Of a stretch of 64,000 nt of DNA, positions 56,619 to 64,000 are shown one piece after another; the first letter of the stretch is position 1; each line of letters starts with the position of its first letter. Below the pieces are notes generated by a model. The model saw only the letters and a list, made by a program, of their open reading frames with translations. It did not search any database and was not told the DNA's origin. Location of the stretch: positions 620,001 to 684,000 of the forward strand of contig CAVQXJ010000013.1 in NCBI GenBank assembly GCA_963717745.1. Reading direction: 5' to 3'. Source of the DNA: JACCXG01 sp963717745. Its GTDB lineage: Bacteria; Acidobacteriota; Vicinamibacteria; Vicinamibacterales; 2-12-FULL-66-21. Position numbers and translations under genes: made by a program.

Positions 56619-57455
56619 TCAGCCTCGCACAATCGTGGCTTCGATCAGCCCGTGCGGCTCCTCGGTCGCCACGAACACCTCGTTCCGGTTGGGCAGCCCG
56701 AAGGGCGTCAGATCGATGGGGAGATGGTGGCGGTTCGGCATGACCAGCCGGATCTCCGCCACGTCGCCAAGCGCATCCAGCACGCTCTGGCCCATCGCGA
56801 ACAACGTGTGCTGGACCGATTCGCTGTGGTGCTCCGCGAACGTCTCGAGCAGGGTCGACCGGACCGCCCGCCACGCCGGACCGAACTCGAGATCGTTGCC
56901 GGCGTACCGCCACGACGCGGTCAGCGCGGTCGCGAGCAGACGGTCGCGGGTCTCAGGGAGCGTGGTGTACTCGTCGCGCGGGAATCCCGTGAAGGCCGAA
57001 TCGGCGGTCTTCATGATCACGAGGTCGGCGATGCCGGCGGTAACGGTGACCGTTCCGCGGTCGGACTCGACCGACGCGGTCCGCGCTCCCGATCCCGTCT
57101 GCACGAAAGCCCGGCCGTGCTCGCGCTCGCCGCGCGGGATCCGGCCCCACCCATGCTCGGTCAGCTCGATCCGGACCCGGGTCAGCCGGGCGTTGCGGGT
57201 GAGGAAGTGGTCGGCCAGACGCAGCGCGAAGGATTCCGGCTCGCCAACCGGTTCTCGCGCGGCGAGCGCGTACACCGTATTCTTCATGGTGTCGGTTGGC
57301 AGGACCGCGCTGTTGTCGCCGTCGGTGTACGACGCGTCGTAGTCCCCTTCGAACCTGATCGCGATCGTCAGGTCGCGAAGGTCGTGGCGGTCCGGCCGCC
57401 GCTGCACCTGCACCAGCCTGACCCGCGACTTGCCGTAGGAAGATTGAGCGATCAT
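56619..57455 (-). CDS. Urate oxidase (uricase)
   Basis: A 278-residue cofactor-free uricase that oxidises urate to 5-hydroxyisourate. N-terminal SSYGKSRVRLVQVQR includes the catalytic-relay Lys. DNSAVLPTDTMKNTVYALA holds the active-site Thr-Asp. RIELTEHGWGRI is the second T-fold. The C-terminal half has DLVIMKTADSAFTGFPRDEY and MPNRHHLPIDLTPFGLPNRN (Asn and His of the relay). Its ATG (57453-57455, minus strand) overlaps the allantoicase ATG on the other strand. A -10-like TATGAT near 57499-57504 on the minus strand would lie inside the allantoicase coding region. Confidence 0.95.
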   Translation of the reverse strand: MIAQSSYGKSRVRLVQVQRRPDRHDLRDLTIAIRFEGDYDASYTDGDNSAVLPTDTMKNTVYALAAREPVGEPESFALRLADHFLTRNARLTRVRIELTEHGWGRIPRGEREHGRAFVQTGSGARTASVESDRGTVTVTAGIADLVIMKTADSAFTGFPRDEYTTLPETRDRLLATALTASWRYAGNDLEFGPAWRAVRSTLLETFAEHHSESVQHTLFAMGQSVLDALGDVAEIRLVMPNRHHLPIDLTPFGLPNRNEVFVATEEPHGLIEATIVRG

Positions 57456-58509
57456 GCAGAGCTCCGAACACGACCCCGCCGGTGAGATAGCCGGCGATCA
57501 TAGCATCCCGGGTTTCACCAGGCTCGCCGAGCTCGCGTCGGCGCGGGTCGGCGGCCGGGCCATCCTCGCCAACGACGACTTCTTCGCGCCGCGGTCGAAC
57601 CTGCTCAAGGTCGAGCCCGCGATCTTCATCCCTGGCAAGTTCACTGCCCGCGGCAAATGGATGGACGGCTGGGAATCGCGCCGCCGGCGCACCCCGGGAC
57701 ACGACTGGTGCGTCGTCGCCCTCGGCATGCGCGGCGTGGTCCGCGGTGTCGACGTCGATACCAGCTTCTTCACCGGCAATTTCCCGTCCCACTGTTCGAT
57801 CGACGCGCTCGACACCACCCGCGTCGTCGGAGCGGCGCTGGCCGGGAAGGAGGGGCCACCCTGGACCTCGCTGCTCGCGAAAGCACCGCTGTCCGGCAAC
57901 AGCCACAACTACTTCACGATCGCGGCCGGCGTCGACGCGTCGTGGACGCACGTGCGCCTCAACATCTTTCCGGACGGCGGCGTCGCGCGGCTCCGGGTCT
58001 ACGGCGACGTGGCCGTGGACTGGGCGGCGCGGGCGGGACGGGCGGCGGCGATCGATCTCGCGGCGATCGGGAACGGCGGCCTCGTGCTCGGGGCGAGCGA
58101 CATGCACTTCGGCGCGAAGGACAACATGATCATGCCGGGGCGGGCCAAGAACATGGGCGACGGCTGGGAGACCCGACGCCGTCGCGGCCCGGGGCACGAT
58201 TGGGCGATCGTCAGGCTGGGGGCGACCGGGACCATCACGCGCGTCGAGATCGACACCAATCATTTCAAGGGCAACTATCCAGACACCGCCTCGATCGAGG
58301 GATGCCTCGCCCCTGGCGCCGGGCTCGCCGATCTCGCGGCGGCGTCGTGGCGCGAGCTGCTGCCGCAAACCAAGCTGCAGGCACACCACCGGCATTTCTT
58401 CTCGCGGGAGCTGCATGCCACGGGACCGCTCTCGCACCTGCGGCTCAATATCTTCCCTGATGGCGGGGTCAGCCGGCTGCGTGTCTATGGAACCGTCGCA
58501 GCGGCTTGA
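57454..58509 (+). CDS. alc: Allantoicase
   Basis: A 351-residue enzyme that splits allantoate into ureidoglycolate and urea. It has the two repeated domains of the family: GKWMDGWESRRRRTPGHDWC (domain 1) and GDGWETRRRRGPGHDWAIVR (domain 2). Each domain ends in an LRLNIFPDGGV-type sequence. FTRLAELASARVGGRAILAN marks the normal N-terminus, about 20 residues after the ATG, so translation could also start slightly downstream. The OHCU decarboxylase gene overlaps its stop codon. Confidence 0.95.
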   Translation: MQSSEHDPAGEIAGDHSIPGFTRLAELASARVGGRAILANDDFFAPRSNLLKVEPAIFIPGKFTARGKWMDGWESRRRRTPGHDWCVVALGMRGVVRGVDVDTSFFTGNFPSHCSIDALDTTRVVGAALAGKEGPPWTSLLAKAPLSGNSHNYFTIAAGVDASWTHVRLNIFPDGGVARLRVYGDVAVDWAARAGRAAAIDLAAIGNGGLVLGASDMHFGAKDNMIMPGRAKNMGDGWETRRRRGPGHDWAIVRLGATGTITRVEIDTNHFKGNYPDTASIEGCLAPGAGLADLAAASWRELLPQTKLQAHHRHFFSRELHATGPLSHLRLNIFPDGGVSRLRVYGTVAAA

Positions 58510-59007
58510 TCTCGCGCCCGGCCGAAGAGGCGCGCCAGCTTCTGACGACGTGCTGCGGATCGAGCGCGTGGGTGTGGCGGATGCTCCGCCGCCGGCCGTT
58601 CATGAGCACCGATCGCCTCGTCTCGCTTGCGCGAGACGAGTGGTTCGGCCTCACCCACACCGACTGGCTGGAGGCATTTGCTCATCATCCGAAGATCGGC
58701 GACCGCGACGCCCTCGCCCGCCGCTTCGCCGGAACCGCGCACCTGTCGGAGCGCGAACAACGCGGCGTCGACGACGCTCCCGCCGGCGTGCTCGACCAGC
58801 TCGCCGCCGGCAACCGGGCGTATGAGGACAAGTTCGGCTACATCTTCATCGTGTGCGCGACCGGCCGGACTGCCGCGGAGATGCTGGCCGCTGCTGCGCG
58901 CGCGCCTGCCGAATGACGCAGCGACAGAGATCAGGATTGCGGCGGAGGAGCAGGCGAAGATCACGGAGCTGCGACTGCGGAGTCTGGGGGCAAATCCGAG
59001 CGGCTAG
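58506..59007 (+). CDS. uraD: OHCU decarboxylase (one frameshift)
   Basis: The enzyme decarboxylates 2-oxo-4-hydroxy-4-carboxy-5-ureidoimidazoline to allantoin. It is read from TTG 58506, overlapping the allantoicase stop (TTGA). The core family segments are intact: WFGLTHTDWLEAFAHHPKIG (catalytic His), NRAYEDKFGYIFIVCATGR. A one-base shift near 58890 in a GC-repeat run replaces a premature stop with LLRARLPNDAATEIRIAAEE and a normal end at 59007, about 166 residues in all. The shift is probably an error, since the segment after it matches the family. Confidence 0.88.
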
Positions 59008-59029
59008 TTGCCCCACGCTTCGTGGCCGC

Positions 59030-59189
59030 CGGGCGCTTGGAGTGGCGACCGGGGCAATCTGCGGCGCCTGCGATCACAGGAGGGCCAGGAGATCAGGAGA
59101 AAGAAATTTTGGTTTTCCTCCTGAACTCCTGGCCCTCCTGTTGAGTTCACCGGCCCTCGAATCACCCGTCCGCGTCTGAAAGCACCCCA
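59030..59189 (+). repeat. Bipartite palindromic element, copy 7
   Basis: E1 (GGGCGCTTGGAGTGGCGACC) starts 22 bp after the uraD stop. The core is CACAGGAGGGCCAGGAGATC / CTCCTGAACTCCTGGCCCTC, and E2 ends CGTCTGAAAGCACCCC. It is the best-preserved E1-core-E2 copy, between convergent genes. Confidence 0.9.
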
Positions 59190-59217
59190 GACGCCGCGAG
59201 CAACCCGCAGGGAGCCG

Positions 59218-60499
59218 CTAGCGGCTGGCCGGGGCGGTGCTGGTTGACTTCACCGGCTCGATCCGAAGGATGCCTCCCGGATTCGAGTCCACCGCCAGAT
59301 AGATGAAGCCATCCGGCCCCTGACGCACGTCGCGAATCCGCTGACGCAGGCTGTCGAGCATCGTCTCGCGTCCGAGCAGGCCGCCCTTCTCGTCGAATGC
59401 GAACCGGTGCAGCTGCAGGCCCGACAGCCCACCCGCAAACAGCTGCCCCTTCCAGTCGGGGAACTGATCGCCGTTGTAAACGATCAGCCCTGACGTGCCG
59501 ATCGAGGGAATCCAGAGCATCATCGGTTCCTCGATGCCTTCCTTCGACGTCACCGTGCTCACCTTCGCCCCATTCGGCGCGTACTCGCGTCCATAGGACG
59601 CTACCGGCCAGCCATAGTTCTTACCCGCCTGGACAATGTTGACCTCGTCGCCACCCTGAGGCCCGTGCTCGGTCTCCCACAACACGCCAGTCTCGGGGTG
59701 GAAGGCCAGACCCTGCGGATTGCGGTGGCCGTAGCTGAAGATCTCCGGCTTGTGGTCAGGCTTGTTCACGAAGGGATTGTCGGGTGGCACCGTCCCGTCG
59801 TCTTTCAGGCGGAGCACCTTGCCGCCGTGGATGTTCGTGTTCTGCGGCGCGGTTGCGATCGCCCCGCTCGCCGATGGTCATGTAGAGCATGCCATCGCGG
59901 CCGAACGCCAGCTTCGATCCGAAGTGCGGGTTGCCGGTGTTGCAGTTGTCGGCGACGAAGAGATCGCGCCCCTCGGTGAGCGCCTTGCCGTCGAACTTGG
60001 CGCGATGGAGCGCGGTGGTCGCACCCTTGTCGCACGCCTTCGAGTAGGTCAGGTAGAGGAGCTGGTTCTTCGCGAACTGCGGATGCGGGAGCACTTCGAG
60101 CAGGCCGCCCTGACCGATCGCCCAGACCTGGGGCGTCCCGGTGACTGCCTGGGGGTCGAGCGTGCCCTTGCGAACCATCCGCAGCCGTCCTGGCTTCTCG
60201 GTGACGAGCATGTCGCCGTTCGGCAGAAACGTGAGGCTCCACGGATTCTCGAGCCCCTTGACGACCGGCACCGCGCGCACCTTCGCACCGACGGTGTCGA
60301 CTTCACGGGCGGCGTCCGGGAAGGGCAGCGTGGGGAGGCGCGGAAATCCTCCGGGCGGCGGCGGGCCACCCCGTCCTGCCGGCGGTGCGCCGGCTCGGCC
60401 AGCGGGTGGTTGGGCAGGGGTCTGCGCGGCGAGTCCGATAGCCGCGGCGACCATCAGCGCGGCGGTGGCACCTGTCAGGCGAGTGTGGGTCTTCAGCAT
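59218..60499 (-). CDS. Exported PQQ-type sugar dehydrogenase (glucose/sorbosone dehydrogenase family, one frameshift)
   Basis: About 426 residues. Signal peptide LTGATAALMVAAAIGLAAQ, then a Pro/Gly-rich linker. Six-bladed beta-propeller motifs: LENPWSLTFLPNGDMLVTEK, GQGGLLEVLPHPQFA, HFGSKLAFGRDGMLYMTIGE. After a one-base shift near 59843 comes TNIHGGKVLRLKDDGTVPPD, GHRNPQGLAFHPETGVLWET and EHGPQGGDEVNIV. The propeller binds PQQ and oxidises a sugar or aldose in the periplasm (family knowledge; substrate unknown). It may be unrelated to the surrounding urate genes. Confidence 0.88.
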
Positions 60500-60570
60500 G
60501 CGCCCAATCTAGCACGGGGGCGTGACCCGCGGGGGGCGGCAGTCCAGCGCCCCCAGACCCGCGGCATCCA

Positions 60571-60718
60571 GGCGCTCCCAGCCGCAGTTGGGCATTACGC
60601 CGGGCCGGTGAACTTAACGGGAGGGCCAGGAGATCAGGAGGAAACCCAAATTCTTCTCTTCTCCTGATCTCCTGTGATCGCGGGCGCCGCGCGTTGTCCC
60701 GATCGCTAGTCCAAGCGG
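60571..60718 (-). repeat. Bipartite palindromic element, copy 8
   Basis: A diverged E2 end lies on the left (GGGCCGGTGAACTTAACGGG). The core follows (GGAGGGCCAGGAGATCAGGA / TCTCCTGATCTCCTGTGATC, right arm shortened). The E1 end on the right reads GATCGCTAGTCCAAGCGGCC. The stop codon of the gene at 60706 lies inside E1. Confidence 0.8.
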
Positions 60719-61605
60719 CCGGTTGTCTCTGATCCCTTTTTTCTTTTCGCGATCGCCTCGGCCACGGCTGCGAAGTCGGATTCCCCCCATCCCGCGGCAA
60801 TCGCCTCGTCGAATCGGCCCAGCGCGGCCGTGGCGGTTCTCAGCTCGACGCCGTGTCGCTTCGCTTCCTCGGACGCATAGCCGACGTCCTTCCGCATCAG
60901 CCGGAGGTAGAAGTTGACCGCATAGTCGCGCGCCATCATCCGGGCGCCGACGGTCTTGACCAGCGGGCTGCCCGGCGCGCCGTTGGTCAGCACGTGCATC
61001 GCGCCGACCGGATCGAGTCCGCATTCGTGGCTGAACGCGAGCGCCTCGCCGAGCGCCACCGCCTGCACCGCCGACATGAAGTTGTTGACCAGCTTCATCC
61101 GCGCGCCGCTCGCGACCGGCCCCATGTGCACCACGTCGCGGCTCATCGGGCGGAACACCTCGCGGACACTGTCGAGCGCCACCGGATCGCCGCCGACGAG
61201 AAAGAGCAGCTCGCCGCTGGCGGCCTGCGGCTTGCTGCCGGTGACCGGCGCATCCAGGAACGACGCGCCGCGCGCGGCGATCACGCCGGACAGCTCGGTC
61301 ACCCACTCGGGCGACAGCGTGCTGCACTCGATGGCGACGGTGTCCTCGCGAAGCCCTTCAACCGCGCCGTCGGGCCCGGTCCACACCGCGCGCGACGCCT
61401 GGTCGTCAGCGACCATCGCGACGACCACGTCGGCCGCCGCGGCGGCTTCGCGGGGCGATCCGGCAATCGCCGCGCCTTTCGCGCGCAGCGGCTCGGCCCG
61501 GGCGGCATTCCGGTTCCAGACCGTCACGCCGAATCCGGCATCCAGCAGCCGCGCCACCATGCCGCTGCCCATCACCCCGAGCCCGAGAAATCCGATGTTC
61601 TTCAT
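60706..61605 (-). CDS. Beta-hydroxyacid dehydrogenase (3-hydroxyisobutyrate/tartronate semialdehyde reductase family)
   Basis: A 299-residue protein from ATG 61605. NAD(P)-binding start: IGFLGLGVMGSGMVARLLDA. Substrate-binding signature: FLDAPVTGSKPQAASGELLF. Catalytic Lys: GARMKLVNNFMSAVQAV. In the urate context it could reduce tartronate semialdehyde made from glyoxylate to glycerate, but 3-hydroxyisobutyrate or another substrate is equally possible. Its last residues (ETTGRLD) and stop codon come from a palindromic element. Its ATG lies 1 bp from the edge of a MITE-like element, so its promoter is probably supplied by repeat DNA. Confidence 0.9.
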   Translation of the reverse strand: MKNIGFLGLGVMGSGMVARLLDAGFGVTVWNRNAARAEPLRAKGAAIAGSPREAAAAADVVVAMVADDQASRAVWTGPDGAVEGLREDTVAIECSTLSPEWVTELSGVIAARGASFLDAPVTGSKPQAASGELLFLVGGDPVALDSVREVFRPMSRDVVHMGPVASGARMKLVNNFMSAVQAVALGEALAFSHECGLDPVGAMHVLTNGAPGSPLVKTVGARMMARDYAVNFYLRLMRKDVGYASEEAKRHGVELRTATAALGRFDEAIAAGWGESDFAAVAEAIAKRKKGSETTGRLD

Positions 61606-61606
61606 A

Positions 61607-61765
61607 AGGGTCCGTCCGGAAATCACTGTGTCATTCTGGGCGTCGAGGCGCCCGCCCGGCAAGGCGCGAGGAGCGCGCATACCGGGTGTATGTAAGCGAC
61701 GAGCAACGCAGCCCGGCGGGATGCATCGGCGGCCAGAATGGCGCAGTCATTTCCGGACGGGCCCT
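61607..61765. mobile_element. MITE-like element 1
   Basis: A 159-bp element with ~33-bp imperfect terminal inverted repeats (left AGGGTCCGTCCGGAAATCAC, right mirrored AGGGCCCGTCCGGAAATGAC). The inner core (GCGTTGCTCGTCGCTTACAT and CTCCTCGCGCCTTGCC, minus strand) is shared with the element at 63766. It encodes no protein and sits between the dehydrogenase ATG and the RhlE stop. Confidence 0.75.
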
Positions 61766-61777
61766 ACGGTTCCGATT

Positions 61778-63232
61778 CTATCCGCGCGGCCGGCCACCGC
61801 CACGACTGCCACCACCGCCACCGCGATTGCCACTGCCGCCACCGGCGCGGCCACCGCCACGCCCGGCTCCGAACCCGCTCGCGTGCCCTCCGCCGGAGCC
61901 TGGGCGTCGCGGCCCGCGCGCCGCCTGTGGCGGCCGCGAGTCTCCCGGGCCCGGCGGACGGGACGCGCCCTGCGGCCCTGACGGCCGCCGCGCCGCCGCG
62001 CCCCGCCGCGCCGCGTTGAGCTCGGCCCGGGCCCGCTCATCGCGCTTGCGCGCGCGAATCTCGGCGATGCGCTGCGCGAGCGGGACCTCGAGCTTGCTCT
62101 TCGGACGCGCGTTGTAGTCGAAGTCGGGCACCGTGACCCGCGGCAGGCGGTGGCCGAGCACGCGCTCGATGTCCCGCAGATCCTGTTCCTCATCTGGAGC
62201 GACGAACGTGAACGCCTCGCCGACCGCGTCAGCGCGGCCGGTGCGGCCGACCCGGTGGATGTAGTCGTCGGGAGCCTTCGGCACGTCGAAATTCACCACG
62301 TGCCCCAGCTGTTCGACGTCGATGCCACGCGCCGCGATGTCGGTGGCGACCAGCACCGGATACGTCCCGTTCTTGAACCCGGCCATCGCCGCGGTCCGCT
62401 GCGACTGCGATCGGTTGCCGTGAATGCGCTCGCAGCGGATGCCGGCCTGCACCAGCGTGTCGGCCAGACGATTGGCGCGATGCTTGGTCCGCGTGAAGAT
62501 CAACGCCTGGCTCATCGTCTTGCTCTGGAGGAGGTAGACGATCAGCGACGACTTGAGATCCTGCGGCACCGGGTACACCGCCTGGGTGATCCCCGACGCC
62601 GGCGCCGACTGCCGCTGCGTGGCGATCGACACCGGATCGCGCAGCATGTCGCGGGCGAGCGCCGCAATCGGCGCCGGCATGGTGGCGCTGAAGAACAGCG
62701 TCTGCCGGCGCGACGGCAACTGCGCGAGGATCCGGCGAATCTCCGGCAGGAAGCCCATGTCGAGCATGCGGTCGGCCTCGTCCAGGACGAGATGCTCGAT
62801 ATCCTTCAGCCGCGCGTAGTTGGACCGCATGTGATCCATCAGCCGGCCCGGGGTCGCGATGATGATGTCGACGCCGCTGCGGAACGCATGCTCCTGCGGC
62901 CCCATCGCGACGCCGCCATACACGGCCGCACCGGTGATCGGCGTGTGCACGGAGAACCCGTTGAGGTCCTCGAGGATCTGGGCCGCCAGCTCCCGGGTCG
63001 GCGCGAGCACCAGCGCCTTGGTGGTCCGGCGCGGCCGATCCAGCAGCCGGTGCAGGATGGGCAACAGGAACGCCGCCGTCTTGCCGCTGCCGGTCTGCGC
63101 GCAGGCGATGACGTCCCGGCCTTCGAGCGCGGGAGGGATGGCTTCGGCCTGAATCGCGGTCGGGCGAGCGAAACCGAGCTCCTTGACAGCCTTCAGGAGC
63201 GACGGGTGAAGCTTGAGTTGGGTAAATGGCAC
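61778..63232 (-). CDS. rhlE: DEAD-box RNA helicase, RhlE type
   Basis: A 484-residue helicase from GTG 63232 (VPFTQLKLHPSLLKAVKELG). All motifs are present: Q (RPTAIQAEAIP), I (AQTGSGKTAAF), Ia (PTRELAAQ), Ib (TPGRLMDH), II (DEAD), III (SATMPAP), V (TDIAARGIDV), VI (HRVGRTGRAD). A basic Gly/Arg-rich tail (GGSRGGGRPRG at the end) probably binds RNA. It would remodel RNA or ribosome precursors in the cytoplasm. No Shine-Dalgarno is obvious. Confidence 0.96.
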   Translation of the reverse strand: MPFTQLKLHPSLLKAVKELGFARPTAIQAEAIPPALEGRDVIACAQTGSGKTAAFLLPILHRLLDRPRRTTKALVLAPTRELAAQILEDLNGFSVHTPITGAAVYGGVAMGPQEHAFRSGVDIIIATPGRLMDHMRSNYARLKDIEHLVLDEADRMLDMGFLPEIRRILAQLPSRRQTLFFSATMPAPIAALARDMLRDPVSIATQRQSAPASGITQAVYPVPQDLKSSLIVYLLQSKTMSQALIFTRTKHRANRLADTLVQAGIRCERIHGNRSQSQRTAAMAGFKNGTYPVLVATDIAARGIDVEQLGHVVNFDVPKAPDDYIHRVGRTGRADAVGEAFTFVAPDEEQDLRDIERVLGHRLPRVTVPDFDYNARPKSKLEVPLAQRIAEIRARKRDERARAELNAARRGAAARRPSGPQGASRPPGPGDSRPPQAARGPRRPGSGGGHASGFGAGRGGGRAGGGSGNRGGGGGSRGGGRPRG

Positions 63233-63427
63233 ATTCCAGTGTACCGCCTGGGGGCGCGGCGGGTTGCCTCGGTGTCGCGGCAGCTCGGTGCTTTCAGACG
63301 CCGCCGGCCCCCGAATAACCCGTTTTGCCGCTGACAGCGCCCCGATGCCGCGAGCCGTCGGTTCCCCGGACCCCGGACCACGGATCGCGGACAACGGATT
63401 GCGTGAATACGCTAAGATGGCCCACTC
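63233..63427. repeat. Divergent spacer with partial palindromic element and GGACCACGG units
   Basis: At 63289-63355 there is a remnant of the bipartite element's E2 end (GCTTTCAGACGC, then CCGAATAACCCGTTTTGCCG and GCGCCCCGATGCCGCGAGC). GGACCCCGGACCACGGATCG-type units follow at 63367-63400. TAAGAT at 63413-63418, nine bases before the uraH GTG, is a possible -10. Confidence 0.6.
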
Positions 63428-63769
63428 GTGAGCGCCATCACCACCCATGTGCTCGACACTGCCCGCGGCGCGCCGGCGGTTGGGGTCGAGGTCGTGCTCG
63501 AGCGTCAGCACAATGCGGAATGGCAGACGATTGGCCGGGGCCTGACCGACGCCGACGGCCGGCAGCGGGCCCTCATGGCTGATACCGCGGTCGCCCTCGC
63601 GGGCATCTACCGGCTGCGGTTCGACACCGGGAGCTATTTCGCGGCGCAATCGATGACCGCCTTCTTCCCGCAGGTCACGGTCATGTTCGAGGTGCCCGAG
63701 GGCCGGGCCCATCATCATGTGCCGCTGCTCCTCAGCCCGTTCGGCTACACCACGTATCGCGGTTCCTAG
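63428..63769 (+). CDS. uraH: 5-hydroxyisourate hydrolase (transthyretin-like)
   Basis: A 113-residue enzyme from GTG 63428 that hydrolyses 5-hydroxyisourate, the uricase product, to OHCU. Motifs: ITTHVLDTARGAPAVGVEV (active-site His), the Arg in GRGLTDADGRQR, and the C-terminal HHHVPLLLSPFGYTTYRGS with the diagnostic YRGS. Length is standard. The stop codon TAG lies inside the terminal repeat of the following MITE-like element. With uricase and uraD it completes urate-to-allantoin conversion. Confidence 0.95.
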   Translation: MSAITTHVLDTARGAPAVGVEVVLERQHNAEWQTIGRGLTDADGRQRALMADTAVALAGIYRLRFDTGSYFAAQSMTAFFPQVTVMFEVPEGRAHHHVPLLLSPFGYTTYRGS

Positions 63770-63931
63770 TCCCCTGGAAACATGATGACTCACCTCATTC
63801 CCGGGCGGGGCAGCCCGTCTGGCGGCGTTGCTCATCGCTCACGTATGCCCAATAAGCTCGCTCTTCGCGCCTTGCCAGCCGGGCGCCGCGCTCCGGGACT
63901 TAGGCAAGTCATCACGTTTCCAGGGGACTAG
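63766..63931. mobile_element. MITE-like element 2
   Basis: A 166-bp element with terminal inverted repeats beginning CTAGTCCCCTGGAAAC on both ends. Similarity continues imperfectly for ~55 bp. The core (GCGTTGCTCATCGCTCACGT, CTCGCTCTTCGCGCCTTGCC) is homologous to element 1 at 61607, but the outer ends differ. There is no coding capacity. Confidence 0.8.
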
Positions 63932-63942
63932 CCAAGCTCCGC

Positions 63943-64000
63943 ATGCCCAGCCAAGAGCGCCAGCCCCCGGCGTCGCTGACGCCCGGCGACCTCGAACCCA
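63943..64000 (+). CDS. Start of an unidentified gene (cut by window edge)
   Basis: ATG 63943 opens a frame (MPSQERQPPASLTPGDLEP) that runs off the window. Only 19 residues are visible, too few to assign. It lies just after the MITE-like element and is codirectional with uraH, so it could belong to the purine cluster. Confidence 0.4.
   Translation, partial: MPSQERQPPASLTPGDLEP

Noticed and set aside
56953..58437. A 494-codon minus-strand frame across uricase and allantoicase
   Set aside because: It is antisense to allantoicase and out of frame with uricase, with no domain content.

Overview
The window is a GC-rich bacterial chromosome segment. It is most likely from an Acidobacteriota member, and I lean to Vicinamibacteria (inference). 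The clues are a VWFA protein of the acidobacterial type (38.2-40.0 kb), a class II ribonucleotide reductase, an hslVU pair, a TamB/BamA outer-membrane set, Tat- and lipoprotein-rich gene content, and many short intergenic palindromic repeats. I see no tRNA, rRNA, CRISPR array, prophage or transposase gene.

Layout. 0-5.3 kb: a truncated GAF/PAS sensor, an ECF sigma/anti-sigma/exported-protein operon, a lipoprotein and an amino-acid permease. 5.5-12.9 kb: two exported or membrane proteins, hslV-hslU, an FN3 lipoprotein, a transaldolase-like aldolase and a carboxyltransferase. 12.9-22.6 kb: a biotin carboxylase/biotin-carrier subunit, TamB-like, BamA/TamA-like and SurA-like genes, several of them frameshifted. 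22.7-31.8 kb: a CPBP protease, a glycine-zipper lipoprotein, a sigma-54 activator with its histidine kinase, a lipoprotein, and nrdJ with a long structured leader. 32-37 kb: a LuxR-type regulator with a truncated receiver, an HtrA-like protein that has lost its catalytic triad, a Tat-exported enolase-superfamily enzyme, a vapBC-like toxin-antitoxin pair and a second ECF sigma/anti-sigma pair. 37.3-48.8 kb: a DinB-like protein, the VWFA protein, a D-aminoacylase, an aminotransferase, an M24 peptidase, an AI-2E-type permease, a phosphodiesterase, an alpha/beta hydrolase and a polysaccharide deacetylase. 49-55 kb: a Gfo/Idh-GMC-VOC operon, an AsmA-like protein and a Tat-exported metallo-beta-lactamase. 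55-64 kb: a urate/ureide degradation region with uricase, HIU hydrolase, OHCU decarboxylase, allantoinase, allantoicase and a beta-hydroxyacid dehydrogenase that could handle the glyoxylate-derived product. A PQQ-type sugar dehydrogenase, an RhlE helicase and repeats are interspersed.

The most unusual content is intergenic. (1) At least eight copies of a ~145-195 bp bipartite palindromic element occur, mostly at gene 3' ends. Two copies supply the stop codon and last residues of a neighbouring gene. (2) Several spacers share one architecture: short tandem repeats on one side and their reverse complements on the other, around a loop. The unit sequence differs between spacers. (3) Two MITE-like elements share a core but have different ends, and each is flush with a gene boundary. 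(4) A hairpin sits in frame inside the biotin carboxylase gene.

About fourteen single-site frameshifts affect eleven otherwise well-conserved genes. Indel errors in the assembly are the simplest explanation, so broken genes are given as whole loci with the shift positions.
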